Assembly: GCF_030378205.1 (NCBI RefSeq)
Contig: NZ_CP127385.1
Span: forward strand, 3,698,001-3,762,000
Origin: Bradyrhizobium sp. NP1
Lineage (GTDB): Bacteria > Pseudomonadota > Alphaproteobacteria > Rhizobiales > Xanthobacteraceae
Direction of reading: 5' to 3'
Length of the DNA: 64,000 bases
Part shown: in pieces, positions 18,034-27,920 of the stretch
How positions within the stretch are numbered: position 1 is the first letter of the stretch
Layout of the letters: every line of letters begins with the position of its first letter
Position numbers and translations under genes: made by a program
Notes under the pieces: model-generated
Seen by the model: only the letters and a program-made list of their open reading frames with translations
Database searches by the model: none
Told to the model about the DNA's origin: nothing

Positions 18034-18792
18034 ATGTCGAATGCTGCCGTGCCAGCCAGCCAAGCATCGGATCGCACCGACGCTCCGTTGCACGTGGCCA
18101 TCATCATGGACGGCAACGGCCGCTGGGCGGCCGCGCGCGGCCTGCCGCGGGCGGAAGGCCATAGGCGCGGTGTCGAGGCGCTGCGGCGCGTCGTGCGTGC
18201 CGCGCATGAGCTCGGCATCCACCATCTCACCATCTTTTCGTTCAGCTCGGAAAACTGGTCGCGTCCGGCGACCGAGATCGGCGACCTGTTCGGTCTCCTG
18301 CGCCGCTTCATCCGCAACGATCTCGCCACCCTGCACCGTGACGGCGTCAGGGTGCGCGTGATCGGCGAACGCGCCGGCCTCGATGCGGACATCTGCTCGC
18401 TCCTGACCGAGGCCGAGGAGCTGACGCGCAACAACACCCGCCTCAACCTGATCGTCGCCTTCAACTACGGATCGCGCCAGGAGATCGCCCGCGCGGCGCA
18501 GCGCCTTGCGCAGGAAGCCGCCGACGGCAAGCGCGATCCGTCGTCGATCAACGCCGACGCGCTCGGACAATATCTCGACGCGCCCGACATTCCCGACCCC
18601 GATCTCATCATCCGCACCAGCGGCGAGCAGCGGCTGTCGAATTTCCTGATGTGGCAGGCCGCCTATAGCGAGCTTGTGTTCGTGCCGATGCATTGGCCGG
18701 ATTTCGACAAGGCGGCGCTGGAAAGCGCGATCGCCGAATATGCCAGACGCGAGCGCCGGTTCGGCGGTCTGGCGGCGAAAACCGGATCGTGA
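18034..18792 (+). CDS. uppS: Isoprenyl (undecaprenyl) diphosphate synthase
   Basis: Cis-prenyltransferase that makes the C55 lipid carrier for peptidoglycan and other wall polymers. The 252-residue protein has the family's first motif [17 protein letters not shown] (catalytic Asp of MDGN), the [16 protein letters not shown] helix, [28 protein letters not shown], and the C-terminal [30 protein letters not shown] 18034 is used; an in-frame TTG lies one codon upstream. Its stop overlaps the GTG start of cdsA, which indicates translational coupling. Confidence 0.96.
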   Translation: MSNAAVPASQASDRTDAPLHVAIIMDGNGRWAAARGLPRAEGHRRGVEALRRVVRAAHELGIHHLTIFSFSSENWSRPATEIGDLFGLLRRFIRNDLATLHRDGVRVRVIGERAGLDADICSLLTEAEELTRNNTRLNLIVAFNYGSRQEIARAAQRLAQEAADGKRDPSSINADALGQYLDAPDIPDPDLIIRTSGEQRLSNFLMWQAAYSELVFVPMHWPDFDKAALESAIAEYARRERRFGGLAAKTGS

Positions 18793-19628
18793 GCGAAAGC
18801 GAGGCAGCAGCACCCGGGCAGGGCTCGCGCAACCTCGTTGTGCGCGCTACTGCTGCTCTCGTTCTGGCGCCGCTTGCCATCGCGATCGCCTATGCCGGCG
18901 GATGGCTGTGGGCGGTGCTGGTTATACTGGCTGCTGCTGGCCTCTATCTGGAATGGGCGATGGTCGTCGGCGTTGCGCGCGAACGGCGCGTGCTCGTCGC
19001 CGGGATCGTCGCGCTCGTGGCCGCCGGCATTGCGCTTGCGGCAGGGTGGCCTGGCGCAGCGCTGCTTGCCGTCGTGGTCGGGCTTGCCGCCGTCGCCGCT
19101 ATCGGCGGCGAGAGGCGCGTCTGGATCGCCGCGGGGTTTTGCTATGCGGCCGCCGCCGAGATGGCGTCGGTGCTGGTTCGCCGCGATCCGGTGGAAGGTT
19201 TTGCGGCGCTGCTGTTCGTCCTGCTGGTCGTCTGGGCCGCCGATATCGGCGGCTATTTTGCCGGCCGCGGTATCGGCGGCCCGAAACTCTGGCCGCGCAT
19301 CAGCCCAAAAAAGACCTGGGCCGGGGCAATCGGCGGCTTCGTCGCGAGCCTCATGGTCGCCGCCGGCTTTGCCGCGTTTGACCTTGGCAAGGCGGCCGCG
19401 CTGCTGCCATTGGGGGCGGGGCTGTCGATCGTCTCCCAGCTCGGTGATCTCCTTGAATCCGCGGTCAAACGCCGCTTTGGCGTCAAGGACTCGAGCCACC
19501 TGATTCCTGGCCATGGCGGCCTGATGGACCGCCTGGACGGCTTCGTGGCCGCCATCGTTGTGGCGGCAATTTTCGGTTTTTTGCGGGGCGGCGCCGATGG
19601 CGTCGGCCGCGGTCTTATGGTTTGGTGA
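18789..19628 (+). CDS. cdsA: Phosphatidate cytidylyltransferase
   Basis: Integral inner-membrane enzyme that converts phosphatidic acid and CTP to CDP-diacylglycerol, the branch point of phospholipid synthesis. The 279-residue product has about seven hydrophobic segments and the diagnostic C-terminal signature [36 protein letters not shown], written here in parts: [20 protein letters not shown], then [15 protein letters not shown]. It also has the internal [19 protein letters not shown] segment. The GTG start at 18789 overlaps the uppS stop (GTGA), so translation is likely coupled. dxr follows 4 bases after the stop. Confidence 0.95.
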   Translation: MSESEAAAPGQGSRNLVVRATAALVLAPLAIAIAYAGGWLWAVLVILAAAGLYLEWAMVVGVARERRVLVAGIVALVAAGIALAAGWPGAALLAVVVGLAAVAAIGGERRVWIAAGFCYAAAAEMASVLVRRDPVEGFAALLFVLLVVWAADIGGYFAGRGIGGPKLWPRISPKKTWAGAIGGFVASLMVAAGFAAFDLGKAAALLPLGAGLSIVSQLGDLLESAVKRRFGVKDSSHLIPGHGGLMDRLDGFVAAIVVAAIFGFLRGGADGVGRGLMVW

Positions 19629-19632
19629 AGAG

Positions 19633-20856
19633 ATGAGCGCTGTTCCGTTGCGTAACAACAAGGCCGCTCCGTCCGCCGTGCGCACGGTGACGGTGCTGGG
19701 AGCCACCGGATCGATCGGCGACAGCACGATGGATCTGCTGCGCGCCGCGCGTGAGCGCTACCGGGTCGAGGCCCTGACGGCGAACGGCAATGTGCAGGCG
19801 CTGGCCAAGCTCGCGAAGGAATTCGACGCGCGCTTCGTCGCGATCGCCGATCCCAGCAGGCTAGCCGAGCTGAAGCAGGCGCTCGCAGGGACGCGCACCG
19901 AATGCGGTGCCGGCGAGAGCGCGATCATCGAGGCGGCTGCGCGGCCGGCGGATTGGGTGATGGCGGCGGTCTCGGGCGCAGCCGGCCTGAAGCCTGCGCT
20001 GGCGGCGGTAGATCGCGGTGCCACCGTCGCGCTCGCCAACAAGGAATGCCTGGTGTGTGCCGGCGACTTCTTCATGGAGCGCGCGCTCAAGGCCAATGCC
20101 TGCATCCTGCCGGCTGATTCCGAGCATAACGCGCTGTTCCAGGCTCTGAGCTCGGGCAATCGCGAGGAGCTCGTCCGCGTCATCATCACCGCCTCCGGCG
20201 GCCCGTTCCGGACCTGGGCGCCTGCCGATATCGAGCAGGCGACGCTTGCGCAGGCGCTCAAACATCCCAACTGGAGCATGGGGCAGAAGATCACCATCGA
20301 CTCCGCGTCGATGATGAACAAGGGCCTGGAAGTGATCGAGGCTTCGTACCTGTTCGCGCTCGCGCCGGAAGAAATCGATGTGCTGGTGCACCCGCAATCG
20401 ATCGTGCACGGCATGGTGGAGTTTTCCGACCGCTCCGTGGTCGCGCAGTTGGGCGCGCCGGACATGCGCACGCCGATCGCGCATTGCCTGGGGTGGCCGG
20501 ATCGAATCAAGGGACCGGCGGCCAGGCTCGATCTCGCCAAGATCGGACAGCTCACCTTCGAGGCGCCGGATTTCGAGCGCTTCCCGGCGCTGCGGCTGGC
20601 CTACGACGCGTTGCGGACGGGACGCGGCGCGACCACCGTGTTCAACGCCGCCAACGAGGTTGCGGTGGCGGCGTTCATCGCGGGCAAGATCAAGTTCGGC
20701 GCCATCGCCCGCCTGGTCGAGGCGACGATCGAAGCCTGGATTCGCGCTGGCAATCTGGCGCCGCTTTCATCCGCCGACGACGCCATCGCCGTTGACCATA
20801 GCGCGCGAAATAAGGCTGCCTCCCTCTTGCCTCAAATTGCCTTAAAGGCATCTTAG
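19633..20856 (+). CDS. dxr: 1-deoxy-D-xylulose 5-phosphate reductoisomerase
   Basis: Second enzyme of the MEP isoprenoid pathway: reduces and isomerises DXP to MEP using NADPH. The 407-residue protein shows the nucleotide-binding [18 protein letters not shown] near residue 20, the [12 protein letters not shown] segment, the metal and substrate loop [14 protein letters not shown], the flexible-loop ASGGPFRTW, and the [20 protein letters not shown] motif. ATG 19633 follows AAGAG; the frame is open further upstream, but that would overlap cdsA. It sits next to uppS and cdsA and upstream of rseP, the common proteobacterial linkage. Confidence 0.96.
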   Translation: MSAVPLRNNKAAPSAVRTVTVLGATGSIGDSTMDLLRAARERYRVEALTANGNVQALAKLAKEFDARFVAIADPSRLAELKQALAGTRTECGAGESAIIEAAARPADWVMAAVSGAAGLKPALAAVDRGATVALANKECLVCAGDFFMERALKANACILPADSEHNALFQALSSGNREELVRVIITASGGPFRTWAPADIEQATLAQALKHPNWSMGQKITIDSASMMNKGLEVIEASYLFALAPEEIDVLVHPQSIVHGMVEFSDRSVVAQLGAPDMRTPIAHCLGWPDRIKGPAARLDLAKIGQLTFEAPDFERFPALRLAYDALRTGRGATTVFNAANEVAVAAFIAGKIKFGAIARLVEATIEAWIRAGNLAPLSSADDAIAVDHSARNKAASLLPQIALKAS

Positions 20857-20900
20857 ATCGTTAGGGAATGGGGCCTCCGGCTCTGCGTGAGGAGAATCGG

Positions 20901-22052
20901 ATGTCCGAGTTTTTTCTGCATAGTTTCAATGCCTTGAGCCATGGGCTCATTGGCTACGTGGTTCCGTTCCTGTTCGTCCTGACGATCGTCGTGTTCTTCC
21001 ACGAACTCGGCCATTTCCTGGTCGCGCGCTGGGCTGGCGTCAGGGTGTTGACGTTCTCGCTGGGCTTTGGCCCGGAACTCATCGGTTTCAACGATCGGCA
21101 CGGCACCCGCTGGAAGATTTCGGCGGTGCCGCTTGGCGGGTACGTCAAGTTCTTTGGCGATGACACCGAGGCCTCGACGCCATCGCCGGAATTGCTTGCC
21201 AACATGAGCGCTGAAGAGCGGGCGGGCAGCTTCCACCATAAGCGGGTCGGTGCGCGGGCGGCGATCGTCGCGGCGGGACCGATTGCGAATTTCCTGCTCG
21301 CGATTGTCATTTTCGCTGCGCTCTTCACCTTTTTCGGCAAGCCGAGCACCTCGGCGCGGGTCGACAAGGTCGAGGCAGGCAGCGCCGCCTCGGCCGCCGG
21401 CTTCCAGGTCGGCGACATCGTGCTCGCCATCGACGGCACCAAGATCGAAAGCTTCTCCGACATGCAGCGGATCGTCGGCGTGCGCGCCGGCGAGAAGCTG
21501 AACTTCACGGTCAAGCGCGGCACCGAGACGGTTCAGTTGCAGGGGACGCCGGAGCAGCGCGAGATGAAGGATCCCTTCGGCAACGTGCACCGGCTCGGCG
21601 TGCTCGGCATCACGCGGCAGACCGCGGCCGGCGACGTCGTCACCGAGCGCGTCGACCCCGCGACCGCGTTATGGCTGGGCGTGAAGGAAACCTGGTTCGT
21701 GATCGAGCGTACGCTCGCCTATATCGGCGGGGTTTTCACCGGGCGCGAAGCCGCCGATCAGGTCGGCGGGCCGCTCCGGATCGCCCAGATCTCGGGCCAG
21801 GTGGCGACCATCGGAATCGCCGCCCTGGTGCATCTTGCGGCCGTGCTTTCGGTATCGATCGGGCTCCTCAACCTGTTCCCGGTACCGCTGCTGGATGGCG
21901 GTCACCTTTTGTTCTATGGGGTAGAGGCCATCCGAGGCCGTCCGCTGTCGGAGCGGGCGCAGGAGATGGGCTTCCGAATCGGCTTGGGGTTGGTGCTGAT
22001 GTTGATGGTGTTTGCAACCTACAACGACATCCTGCATCTCGCGGCATCTTGA
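20901..22052 (+). CDS. rseP: RIP metalloprotease RseP (site-2 protease)
   Basis: Inner-membrane zinc protease that cleaves membrane-embedded anti-sigma factors or signal peptides. The 383-residue product carries HELGH near residue 36 in the first membrane segment (VVFFHELGHFLVARWAG). It then has the membrane-reentrant VPLGGYVKFFGDD, one PDZ domain (about residues 125-205; VEAGSAASAAGFQVGDIVLAIDG) and the second catalytic motif LNLFPVPLLDGGHLLF near residue 328. One PDZ domain, where E. coli RseP has two, is common in alphaproteobacteria. ATG 20901 has GAGGAG upstream. bamA follows, linking envelope stress control to outer-membrane assembly. Confidence 0.95.
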   Translation: MSEFFLHSFNALSHGLIGYVVPFLFVLTIVVFFHELGHFLVARWAGVRVLTFSLGFGPELIGFNDRHGTRWKISAVPLGGYVKFFGDDTEASTPSPELLANMSAEERAGSFHHKRVGARAAIVAAGPIANFLLAIVIFAALFTFFGKPSTSARVDKVEAGSAASAAGFQVGDIVLAIDGTKIESFSDMQRIVGVRAGEKLNFTVKRGTETVQLQGTPEQREMKDPFGNVHRLGVLGITRQTAAGDVVTERVDPATALWLGVKETWFVIERTLAYIGGVFTGREAADQVGGPLRIAQISGQVATIGIAALVHLAAVLSVSIGLLNLFPVPLLDGGHLLFYGVEAIRGRPLSERAQEMGFRIGLGLVLMLMVFATYNDILHLAAS

Positions 22053-22225
22053 CCGCGGCTTTTTTATGACGTTGCCGATGGGCAACGTCTTGGAATGAAA
22101 ATGAAAACGCACCGCCATCCGGCGTTTGCCCCCCTTCCGAAATTGGCTACAAGCGGAACAGCGAATGAGAATCTGTCGGCTCGTGGGGTTTGGGCCGCCA
22201 CCGTAACGATAAGGGCGCGTTGCGC

Positions 22226-24802
22226 ATGAAGTTTGGAATGCGAGTCCGGGGGGGCCTGCTTGCCGCCCTGATCCTGTTTGCTGCACCAGTGGCGGTTCCA
22301 TTGGCGGCGGTCCTTTCGTCCGTTCCGGCTGGGGCCCAGGGCGTCAACGTCAATTCGATCGCGGTCGAGGGGAACCGGCGCGTCGAAGTGGAAACCATTC
22401 GTTCCTATTTCAAGCCGGGCCCCGGCGGTGCGCTCGACCAGGGGCGGATCGATGACGGCCTCAAGGCGCTGATCGAGACCGGGCTGTTCCAGGACGTCCG
22501 AATCAGGCGCGAGGGCGGCCGGCTGGTCGTCACCGTGATCGAGAACCCCGTGATCGGCCGCATTGCCTTCGAGGGCAACAAGAAGGTCAAGGACGACCAG
22601 CTCTCGTCCGAAATCCAGTCCAAGCCGCGCGGCACGCTGTCGCGTCCGATGGTGCAGTCCGACGTCCAGCGCATCGTGGAGATCTACCGCCACTCCGGCC
22701 GCTACGATGTCACCGTCACGCCCGAGATCATCGAACAGCCCAACAACCGCGTCGACCTGATCTTCACCGTCGTCGAAGGGCAGAAGACGGGAATCAAATC
22801 GATCGAGTTCGTCGGCAACGTCGCCTACTCGTCCTATCGCCTGCGCGACATCATCAAGACCCGCGAATCGAACCTGCTGAGCTTCCTTGGCGGCGCTGAC
22901 GTCTATGATCCGGACCGCGTCGAGGCCGACCGCGACCTGATCCGCCGCTTCTACCTGAAGCATGGCTATGCCGACGTGCAGGTGGTGGCCGCGCTCACCG
23001 AATACGATCCCGAGCGCAAGGGCTTCTACGTCACCTTCAAGATCGAGGAAGGCCAGCAATATCGGGTCGGCTCGGTCGACTTCAAATCGAGCATTCCGAC
23101 GCTCGACGGCAGCTCGCTGCGCAGCTTCTCGCGCGTCTCGGTCGGCTCGACCTACAACGCGGAAGCGCTGGAGAAGTCGGTCGAGGAGATGCAGATCGAG
23201 GCGTCGCGCCGCGGCTACGCCTTCGCCGTGGTGCGCCCGCAGGGCGACCGCAATTTCGACGCGCACACCGTCGCGATCGTGTTTGCGATCGACGAGGGCC
23301 CGCGCACCTATATCGAGCGCATCAATATTCGCGGCAATACCCGCACTCGCGACTACGTGATTCGCCGCGAATTCGACGTGTCGGAAGGCGACGCCTACAA
23401 CCGTGCGCTGGTCGATCGCGCCGAACGCCGGCTCAAGAACCTCGACTTCTTCAAGGAAGTGAAGATCACGACCGAGCCTGGCTCGTCGAGCGACCGCGTC
23501 ATCCTCAACGTCGTTCTCGAGGAGAAGTCGACCGGCGACTTCTCGGTGTCCGGCGGCTATTCGACCACCGACGGCGCGCTCGGCGAAGTCAGCATCTCCG
23601 AACGCAACTTCCTCGGCCGCGGCCTGTATGCCAAGGCGGCGCTGACCTACGGTCAGTACGCCCGCGGCGCCTCGCTGTCGTTCGTTGATCCCTATCTGCT
23701 GGATTACCGTGTCGCCGGCGGTCTCGATATCTACTATCGCCAGCAGTTGCCCAACAGCTACATCTCCTACGGCACGCAGACGTTGGGCTTCAGTCCGCGC
23801 CTCGGCTTCGCCTTGCGCGAGGACCTGTCGCTGCAGCTGCGCTACTCGCTGTACGAGCAGAAGATCACGCTGCCGTTCTACCTGGACAATTGTAACAACA
23901 CTGTTGGCAACCCGACGCTGCCGTTCAATCCGTCGCCCGCGTTCGTCAATACGCCGGCCGGCGCGGCTGCCGTCGCGGCCACCGGCGCGACCGATCCATC
24001 GGGCATCGGCCTGTGGTGCTATAGCGACGGCGAAGCTTCGCTGCCGGTCCGCAAGGAGCTCGCCAACGGCAGGGCGTTGACTTCGGCGCTCGGCTACTCG
24101 CTGAACTACAACACGCTGGACAACAACCGGAACCCGACCGACGGTCTTCTGATCGACTTCCGGCAGGATTTCGCCGGTGTCGGCGGCGACGTCACCTATC
24201 TGAAGTCCACGATCGACGGCAAATACTACACCCCGCTGGTCGCCGATATCGTCGCCCTGACGCATTTGCAGGCCGGCATGCTGAACCAGATCGGCAACAA
24301 CCAGATTCGCATGCTCGATCACTTCCAGATGGGCCCGAATCTCGTCCGCGGCTTTGCCCCGAACGGCATCGGCCCGCGCGATATCAATCCGTTCGGCACG
24401 ATGGACGCGCTTGGCGGCACCCAGTACTGGGGCGCATCGTTCGAACTGCAGATGCCGTTCTGGTTCCTGCCGAAGGAAGTGGGCCTGAAGGGTGCGATCT
24501 ACGCGGACGCCGGTGGCCTGTACGACTACAAGGGACCGACGACGTGGGCGCAGACGGGCGAACTCACTACGCCGCAAAACTCGGGCTGCATTCCGCCGAA
24601 CCCGAAGGTCAATCCGACCTTCGCCGGAACCTGTACCGGATTGGTGTTTGACAGCAGCAACGTCGTCCGGAGTTCGGTGGGTATCGGCTTCATCTGGGCC
24701 TCGCCGTTCGGACCGCTCCGCTTCGACTACGCGGTTCCGCTCACCAAGGGTCCGTATGACCGGGTCCAGCAGTTCAGGTTCGGCGGCGGCACGTCGTTCT
24801 GA
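22226..24802 (+). CDS. bamA: Outer-membrane protein assembly factor BamA
   Basis: Essential Omp85-family pore of the BAM complex that folds beta-barrel proteins into the outer membrane. The 858-residue protein starts with a long signal peptide (to about residue 38, PAGAQ). Five POTRA repeats follow, to about residue 430; examples are VNSIAVEGNRRVEVETIRSY and IERINIRGNTRTRDYVIRREF. The C-terminal half is a 16-strand barrel with the lid-loop motif LVRGFAPNGIGPRD and a terminal Phe (GGGTSF), which serves as the barrel signal. ATG 22226 precedes the signal peptide directly; a GTG at 22190 would add 12 polar residues. It lies upstream of lpxD, as is usual. Confidence 0.96.
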   Translation: MKFGMRVRGGLLAALILFAAPVAVPLAAVLSSVPAGAQGVNVNSIAVEGNRRVEVETIRSYFKPGPGGALDQGRIDDGLKALIETGLFQDVRIRREGGRLVVTVIENPVIGRIAFEGNKKVKDDQLSSEIQSKPRGTLSRPMVQSDVQRIVEIYRHSGRYDVTVTPEIIEQPNNRVDLIFTVVEGQKTGIKSIEFVGNVAYSSYRLRDIIKTRESNLLSFLGGADVYDPDRVEADRDLIRRFYLKHGYADVQVVAALTEYDPERKGFYVTFKIEEGQQYRVGSVDFKSSIPTLDGSSLRSFSRVSVGSTYNAEALEKSVEEMQIEASRRGYAFAVVRPQGDRNFDAHTVAIVFAIDEGPRTYIERINIRGNTRTRDYVIRREFDVSEGDAYNRALVDRAERRLKNLDFFKEVKITTEPGSSSDRVILNVVLEEKSTGDFSVSGGYSTTDGALGEVSISERNFLGRGLYAKAALTYGQYARGASLSFVDPYLLDYRVAGGLDIYYRQQLPNSYISYGTQTLGFSPRLGFALREDLSLQLRYSLYEQKITLPFYLDNCNNTVGNPTLPFNPSPAFVNTPAGAAAVAATGATDPSGIGLWCYSDGEASLPVRKELANGRALTSALGYSLNYNTLDNNRNPTDGLLIDFRQDFAGVGGDVTYLKSTIDGKYYTPLVADIVALTHLQAGMLNQIGNNQIRMLDHFQMGPNLVRGFAPNGIGPRDINPFGTMDALGGTQYWGASFELQMPFWFLPKEVGLKGAIYADAGGLYDYKGPTTWAQTGELTTPQNSGCIPPNPKVNPTFAGTCTGLVFDSSNVVRSSVGIGFIWASPFGPLRFDYAVPLTKGPYDRVQQFRFGGGTSF

Positions 24803-24937
24803 GGCGGCTGCCGGGCGGCGGAGCGACCGGCGTCGGCGGCGGAAAACGTGCCGGCGAACGAGACAAGGATACCGGTTCTGATCTATCAGGGCTGACCGGC
24901 CGGAGCGTTCGCTCTCCGGCCGGATGCGACGGATGGG

Positions 24938-26002
24938 ATGGCGCAGCCGATCTTCTTTGAACAACCGCCCTTGTCGACGCTTGCCGAGATCGCGGCGTTG
25001 ACCAAGGCCACGCTGGTCGATGCCTCGCGCGGCGGTCAGAAGGTGAAAGGGCTGGCTTCGCTCGACGAAGCCGGGCCGATGCACCTGACATTCTTCGACA
25101 ACCTGAAATATGCGGATCAGCTCGCGGCGACGCGGGCCGGCGCTTGCCTGGTCAGCGCACGGTTTGAGGCCGATGTGCCCGCCCACGTCGCCGTGCTGCG
25201 CTCGGCACAGCCGTTCCGCGATTTTGTCCGGGTTGCGCGCGAACTACACCGCGACGCGCTCCGGCCGCAGTCCTGGGTCGGCAATGCCGGCATCGCAGCC
25301 TCCGCCATCATCGATCCCACCGCCCGCCTGGAGGATGGCGTCGTCGTCGACCCGCTCGCCGTGATCGGTCCGCATGTCGAGATCGGTACGGGCACCGTGA
25401 TCGGCGCTGGCGCGGTCATCGCTGCCCATGTCAAGATCGGCCGCGACTGCAATGTCGGCGCGCGCTGCGCGATCCAGTGCGCGCTGATTGGCAACAACGT
25501 GCTGATCCATCCGGGGTGCAGCATCGGACAGGACGGCTATGGCTTCGTCTTCTTCGGCCCGGAAGGCCACGTCAAAGTCCCGCAGACCGGCCGGGTGCTG
25601 ATCCAGAATGACGTCGAGATCGGCGCCGGCACCACGATCGATCGCGGCAGTCTGCGCGACACCGTGATCGGCGAGGGCACCAAAATCGACAACCAGGTCC
25701 AGATCGGCCACAATGTCACGATCGGCCGGCGCTGCCTGCTGGCAGCCCAGATCGGGCTCGCGGGCAGCCTGACCATCGGGGACAATGTGGCGCTCGGCGC
25801 CAAGGTCGGTATCAACAATCACCTCAAGATCGGGGATGGGGCGCAGGTGACGGCGATGAGCGCGGTCAAGGACGATATTCCGCCCAACGGGCGCTGGGGC
25901 GGCCATTTCGCCAAGCCGACCAAGCAATGGTTCCGCGAGATCATCGCGGTGGAACGCCTTGTGCGCGACGGCGGCGCCGACAAGGACAAGGGGCAGGAAT
26001 AA
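24938..26002 (+). CDS. lpxD: UDP-3-O-acylglucosamine N-acyltransferase
   Basis: Third step of lipid A synthesis: adds the amide-linked acyl chain to UDP-3-O-acyl-glucosamine. The 354-residue protein has the N-terminal uridine-binding domain (about 1-110; [28 protein letters not shown]). A left-handed beta-helix follows, made of hexapeptide repeats ([20 protein letters not shown] onward). The catalytic histidine is expected in [14 protein letters not shown] and the conserved block [10 protein letters not shown] precedes it. The gene overlaps fabZ by one base (TAATG), so the two are translationally coupled. Confidence 0.96.
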   Translation: MAQPIFFEQPPLSTLAEIAALTKATLVDASRGGQKVKGLASLDEAGPMHLTFFDNLKYADQLAATRAGACLVSARFEADVPAHVAVLRSAQPFRDFVRVARELHRDALRPQSWVGNAGIAASAIIDPTARLEDGVVVDPLAVIGPHVEIGTGTVIGAGAVIAAHVKIGRDCNVGARCAIQCALIGNNVLIHPGCSIGQDGYGFVFFGPEGHVKVPQTGRVLIQNDVEIGAGTTIDRGSLRDTVIGEGTKIDNQVQIGHNVTIGRRCLLAAQIGLAGSLTIGDNVALGAKVGINNHLKIGDGAQVTAMSAVKDDIPPNGRWGGHFAKPTKQWFREIIAVERLVRDGGADKDKGQE

Positions 26003-26460
26003 TGGAAGAGGCGCCGATCCGCTTTGCGGTTGTCGATATCAACGACATCCTCAGCACGTTGCCGCACCGCTATCCGATGCTGCTGATCGACCGCGTGATC
26101 AACATCCGGACCGACCACAGCGGCATCGGCATCAAGAATGTCACCTTCAACGAGCCGGCCTTCACCGGGCATTTTCCCGAGCGTCCGGTCTATCCCGGCG
26201 TGATGATGATCGAAGCCATGGCGCAAACCGCCGGCGTGATCGGCATCAAATCGGTCGACGGCACCGAGAAGCCGCGCGCGGTCTATTTTCTCACCATCGA
26301 CAAGTGCAAGTTTCGGAAACCCGTGTTGCCTGGCGATACCATCGAATATCACATGCGCTCGATCGGCCGTCGCAAGACCATGTGGTGGTTTCACGGTGAC
26401 GCCAAGGTGAATGGCGTGGTGGTCGCCGAGGCCGATGTCGGCGCGATGCTGACGGACTGA
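26002..26460 (+). CDS. fabZ: 3-hydroxyacyl-[acyl-carrier-protein] dehydratase FabZ
   Basis: Hot-dog-fold dehydratase of fatty acid elongation. It competes with the Lpx enzymes for 3-hydroxyacyl-ACP, which explains its place among lpx genes. The 152-residue sequence has [13 protein letters not shown] and the active-site helix [29 protein letters not shown] (His in GHFP, Glu in MIEAM), and continues [15 protein letters not shown]. The ATG shares a base with the lpxD stop. The gene ends 5 bases before the GDSL-like gene. Confidence 0.96.
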   Translation: MEEAPIRFAVVDINDILSTLPHRYPMLLIDRVINIRTDHSGIGIKNVTFNEPAFTGHFPERPVYPGVMMIEAMAQTAGVIGIKSVDGTEKPRAVYFLTIDKCKFRKPVLPGDTIEYHMRSIGRRKTMWWFHGDAKVNGVVVAEADVGAMLTD

Positions 26461-26465
26461 CCGCC

Positions 26466-26978
26466 ATGCGCTCCAGGGCCGCGCTCCTGCTGCTGGCGAG
26501 CCTGCTCTGCGCATGCTGTTGGGTGGGCGTGGTGGAAGCGCAGATCGTCGCGCTTGGCGCCAGCAACATTGCGGGACGCGGCGTCAGCAGCTCGGAGGCG
26601 TTCCCTGCGCAACTCGAGCGCATGCTCGCCGCCAAAGGCTACAATGTGCATGTCGCGAACGCCGGCGTTAACGGCGACACCAATGCCGGCATGCTCGGCC
26701 GGCTCGACCAGGTGGTGCCTGACGGGACCAAGATCGTGCTGCTCGGTACGCGCGGCGGCTCGTTCAACGCGCGGCGCCTGGGGCAGGGCGAGCAGAAGGC
26801 GGAATTCGCCGCGATCATCGCGCGCCTGCGCAGCCGGGGTGTCACCGTCATCCCCGTGACGGGAAACGGCATCGGCCGAAAATACCTGCAAGCCGACGGC
26901 ATCCATCTGTCGGCCGAAGGGCACGCCGTCCTCGCCGCCCAGGTTCTTCCCGCCGTCGTCCGGGCGCTCAGGCGTTAA
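26466..26978 (+). CDS. Small secreted SGNH/GDSL-like hydrolase
   Basis: Exported lipase- or esterase-like protein of 170 residues with a signal peptide to about residue 25 (GVVEAQ). SGNH blocks: block I IVALGASNIAGRGVS (Ser33; GAS in place of GDS), block II ANAGVNGDTNAGML (Gly/Asn region), and block V DGIHLSAEGHAVLA with Asp144 and His147. Block III, normally GxND, reads GTRGGSFN, so the third oxyanion residue is uncertain. It resembles the TesA/arylesterase group and its substrate is unknown. It sits inside the lpxD-fabZ-lpxA-lpxI-lpxB operon, 5 bases after fabZ, so coexpression with lipid A genes is likely. A 139-base gap separates it from lpxA. Confidence 0.78.
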   Translation: MRSRAALLLLASLLCACCWVGVVEAQIVALGASNIAGRGVSSSEAFPAQLERMLAAKGYNVHVANAGVNGDTNAGMLGRLDQVVPDGTKIVLLGTRGGSFNARRLGQGEQKAEFAAIIARLRSRGVTVIPVTGNGIGRKYLQADGIHLSAEGHAVLAAQVLPAVVRALRR

Positions 26979-27117
26979 CGACGTCGAGGGCGTCTCGAAA
27001 CGCTGCGGCAACGAAACACGGCGAAACCATACGTCACTGGACAGCTCCGGCGTCGCGCGCTAACCACTGCAAAATCAAGTACATCCGGCAAGAATTGAAG
27101 AATCGGTGGCAGGCACG

Positions 27118-27918
27118 ATGAGCATGATCGATCCCACCGCACGCGTTGCGGACGGCGCTGTGATCGGCGAGGGCACGACGGTCGGGCCCTATTGCATCAT
27201 CGGCCCGCATGTCGTCATCGGCCGCAACTGCAATCTGGTCGCCCATGTGCATGTTGCGGCCCAAACCACGATCGGTGACGGCTGCACCATCTATCCCTTC
27301 GTCTCGCTCGGCACGCCGCCGCAATCGCTGAGCTATCGCGGCGAACTCACCAGGCTCGAGATCGGCGCCGGCTGCACCATACGCGAATCCGTGACCATGA
27401 ACGCCGGCACCGTGGCCGGCGGCGGCATCACCCGCGTCGGCGAGCGCGGCTACTTCATGAACTGCAGCCATGTCGGTCACGACTGCCAGGTCGGCAACGA
27501 CGTGATCTTCGCGACGTCAGCGACCCTTGGCGGCCATTGCGAGATCGGTGACTACGTCTTCATCGGCGGATTGTCAGCCGTGCATCAGTTCACGCGGGTC
27601 GGGCCCCAGGTCATGGTCGGCGGCGTCTGCGGCGTGCGGGGCGACATCATCCCGTTCGGCCTCGTCAACGGCCAGTACGCCGCGCTCGAAGGTCTCAACA
27701 TCGTTGGAATGAAGCGCCGCAAGTTCACGCGCGAGCGGCTCGCCACGGTGCGCTCGTTCTATCAGAAGCTGTTTCACGGGCCCGGCGTGTTCGCCGAGCG
27801 GCTCGAGCGCGTGCAGCCGCTGGCAAGCGAGGATCCCGCCATCGCCGAGATCCTCGCCTTCATCGCGGCCGCCAAGCACCGCGCGCTTTGCCTTCCCGCC
27901 GATGAGCGGCGGCCCTGA
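27118..27918 (+). CDS. lpxA: UDP-N-acetylglucosamine O-acyltransferase
   Basis: First step of lipid A synthesis: transfers a 3-hydroxyacyl chain from ACP to UDP-GlcNAc. The 266-residue protein is a left-handed beta-helix of hexapeptide repeats (IDPTARVADGAVIGEGTTVG onward) with the catalytic histidine in MNCSHVGHDCQVGND. The helical C-terminal domain includes GLNIVGMKRRKFTRE. ATG 27118 is used (MSMIDPTA); an ATG two codons later and a GTG at 27106 are alternatives, none with a decisive ribosome-binding site. lpxI begins 2 bases after the stop. Confidence 0.95.
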   Translation: MSMIDPTARVADGAVIGEGTTVGPYCIIGPHVVIGRNCNLVAHVHVAAQTTIGDGCTIYPFVSLGTPPQSLSYRGELTRLEIGAGCTIRESVTMNAGTVAGGGITRVGERGYFMNCSHVGHDCQVGNDVIFATSATLGGHCEIGDYVFIGGLSAVHQFTRVGPQVMVGGVCGVRGDIIPFGLVNGQYAALEGLNIVGMKRRKFTRERLATVRSFYQKLFHGPGVFAERLERVQPLASEDPAIAEILAFIAAAKHRALCLPADERRP

Positions 27919-27920
27919 TC

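Noticed and set aside
22064..25186. Open frame of 1040 codons on the reverse strand opposite bamA
   Set aside because: Third-position G+C shadow of bamA and lpxD, with no recognisable domain or ribosome-binding site.
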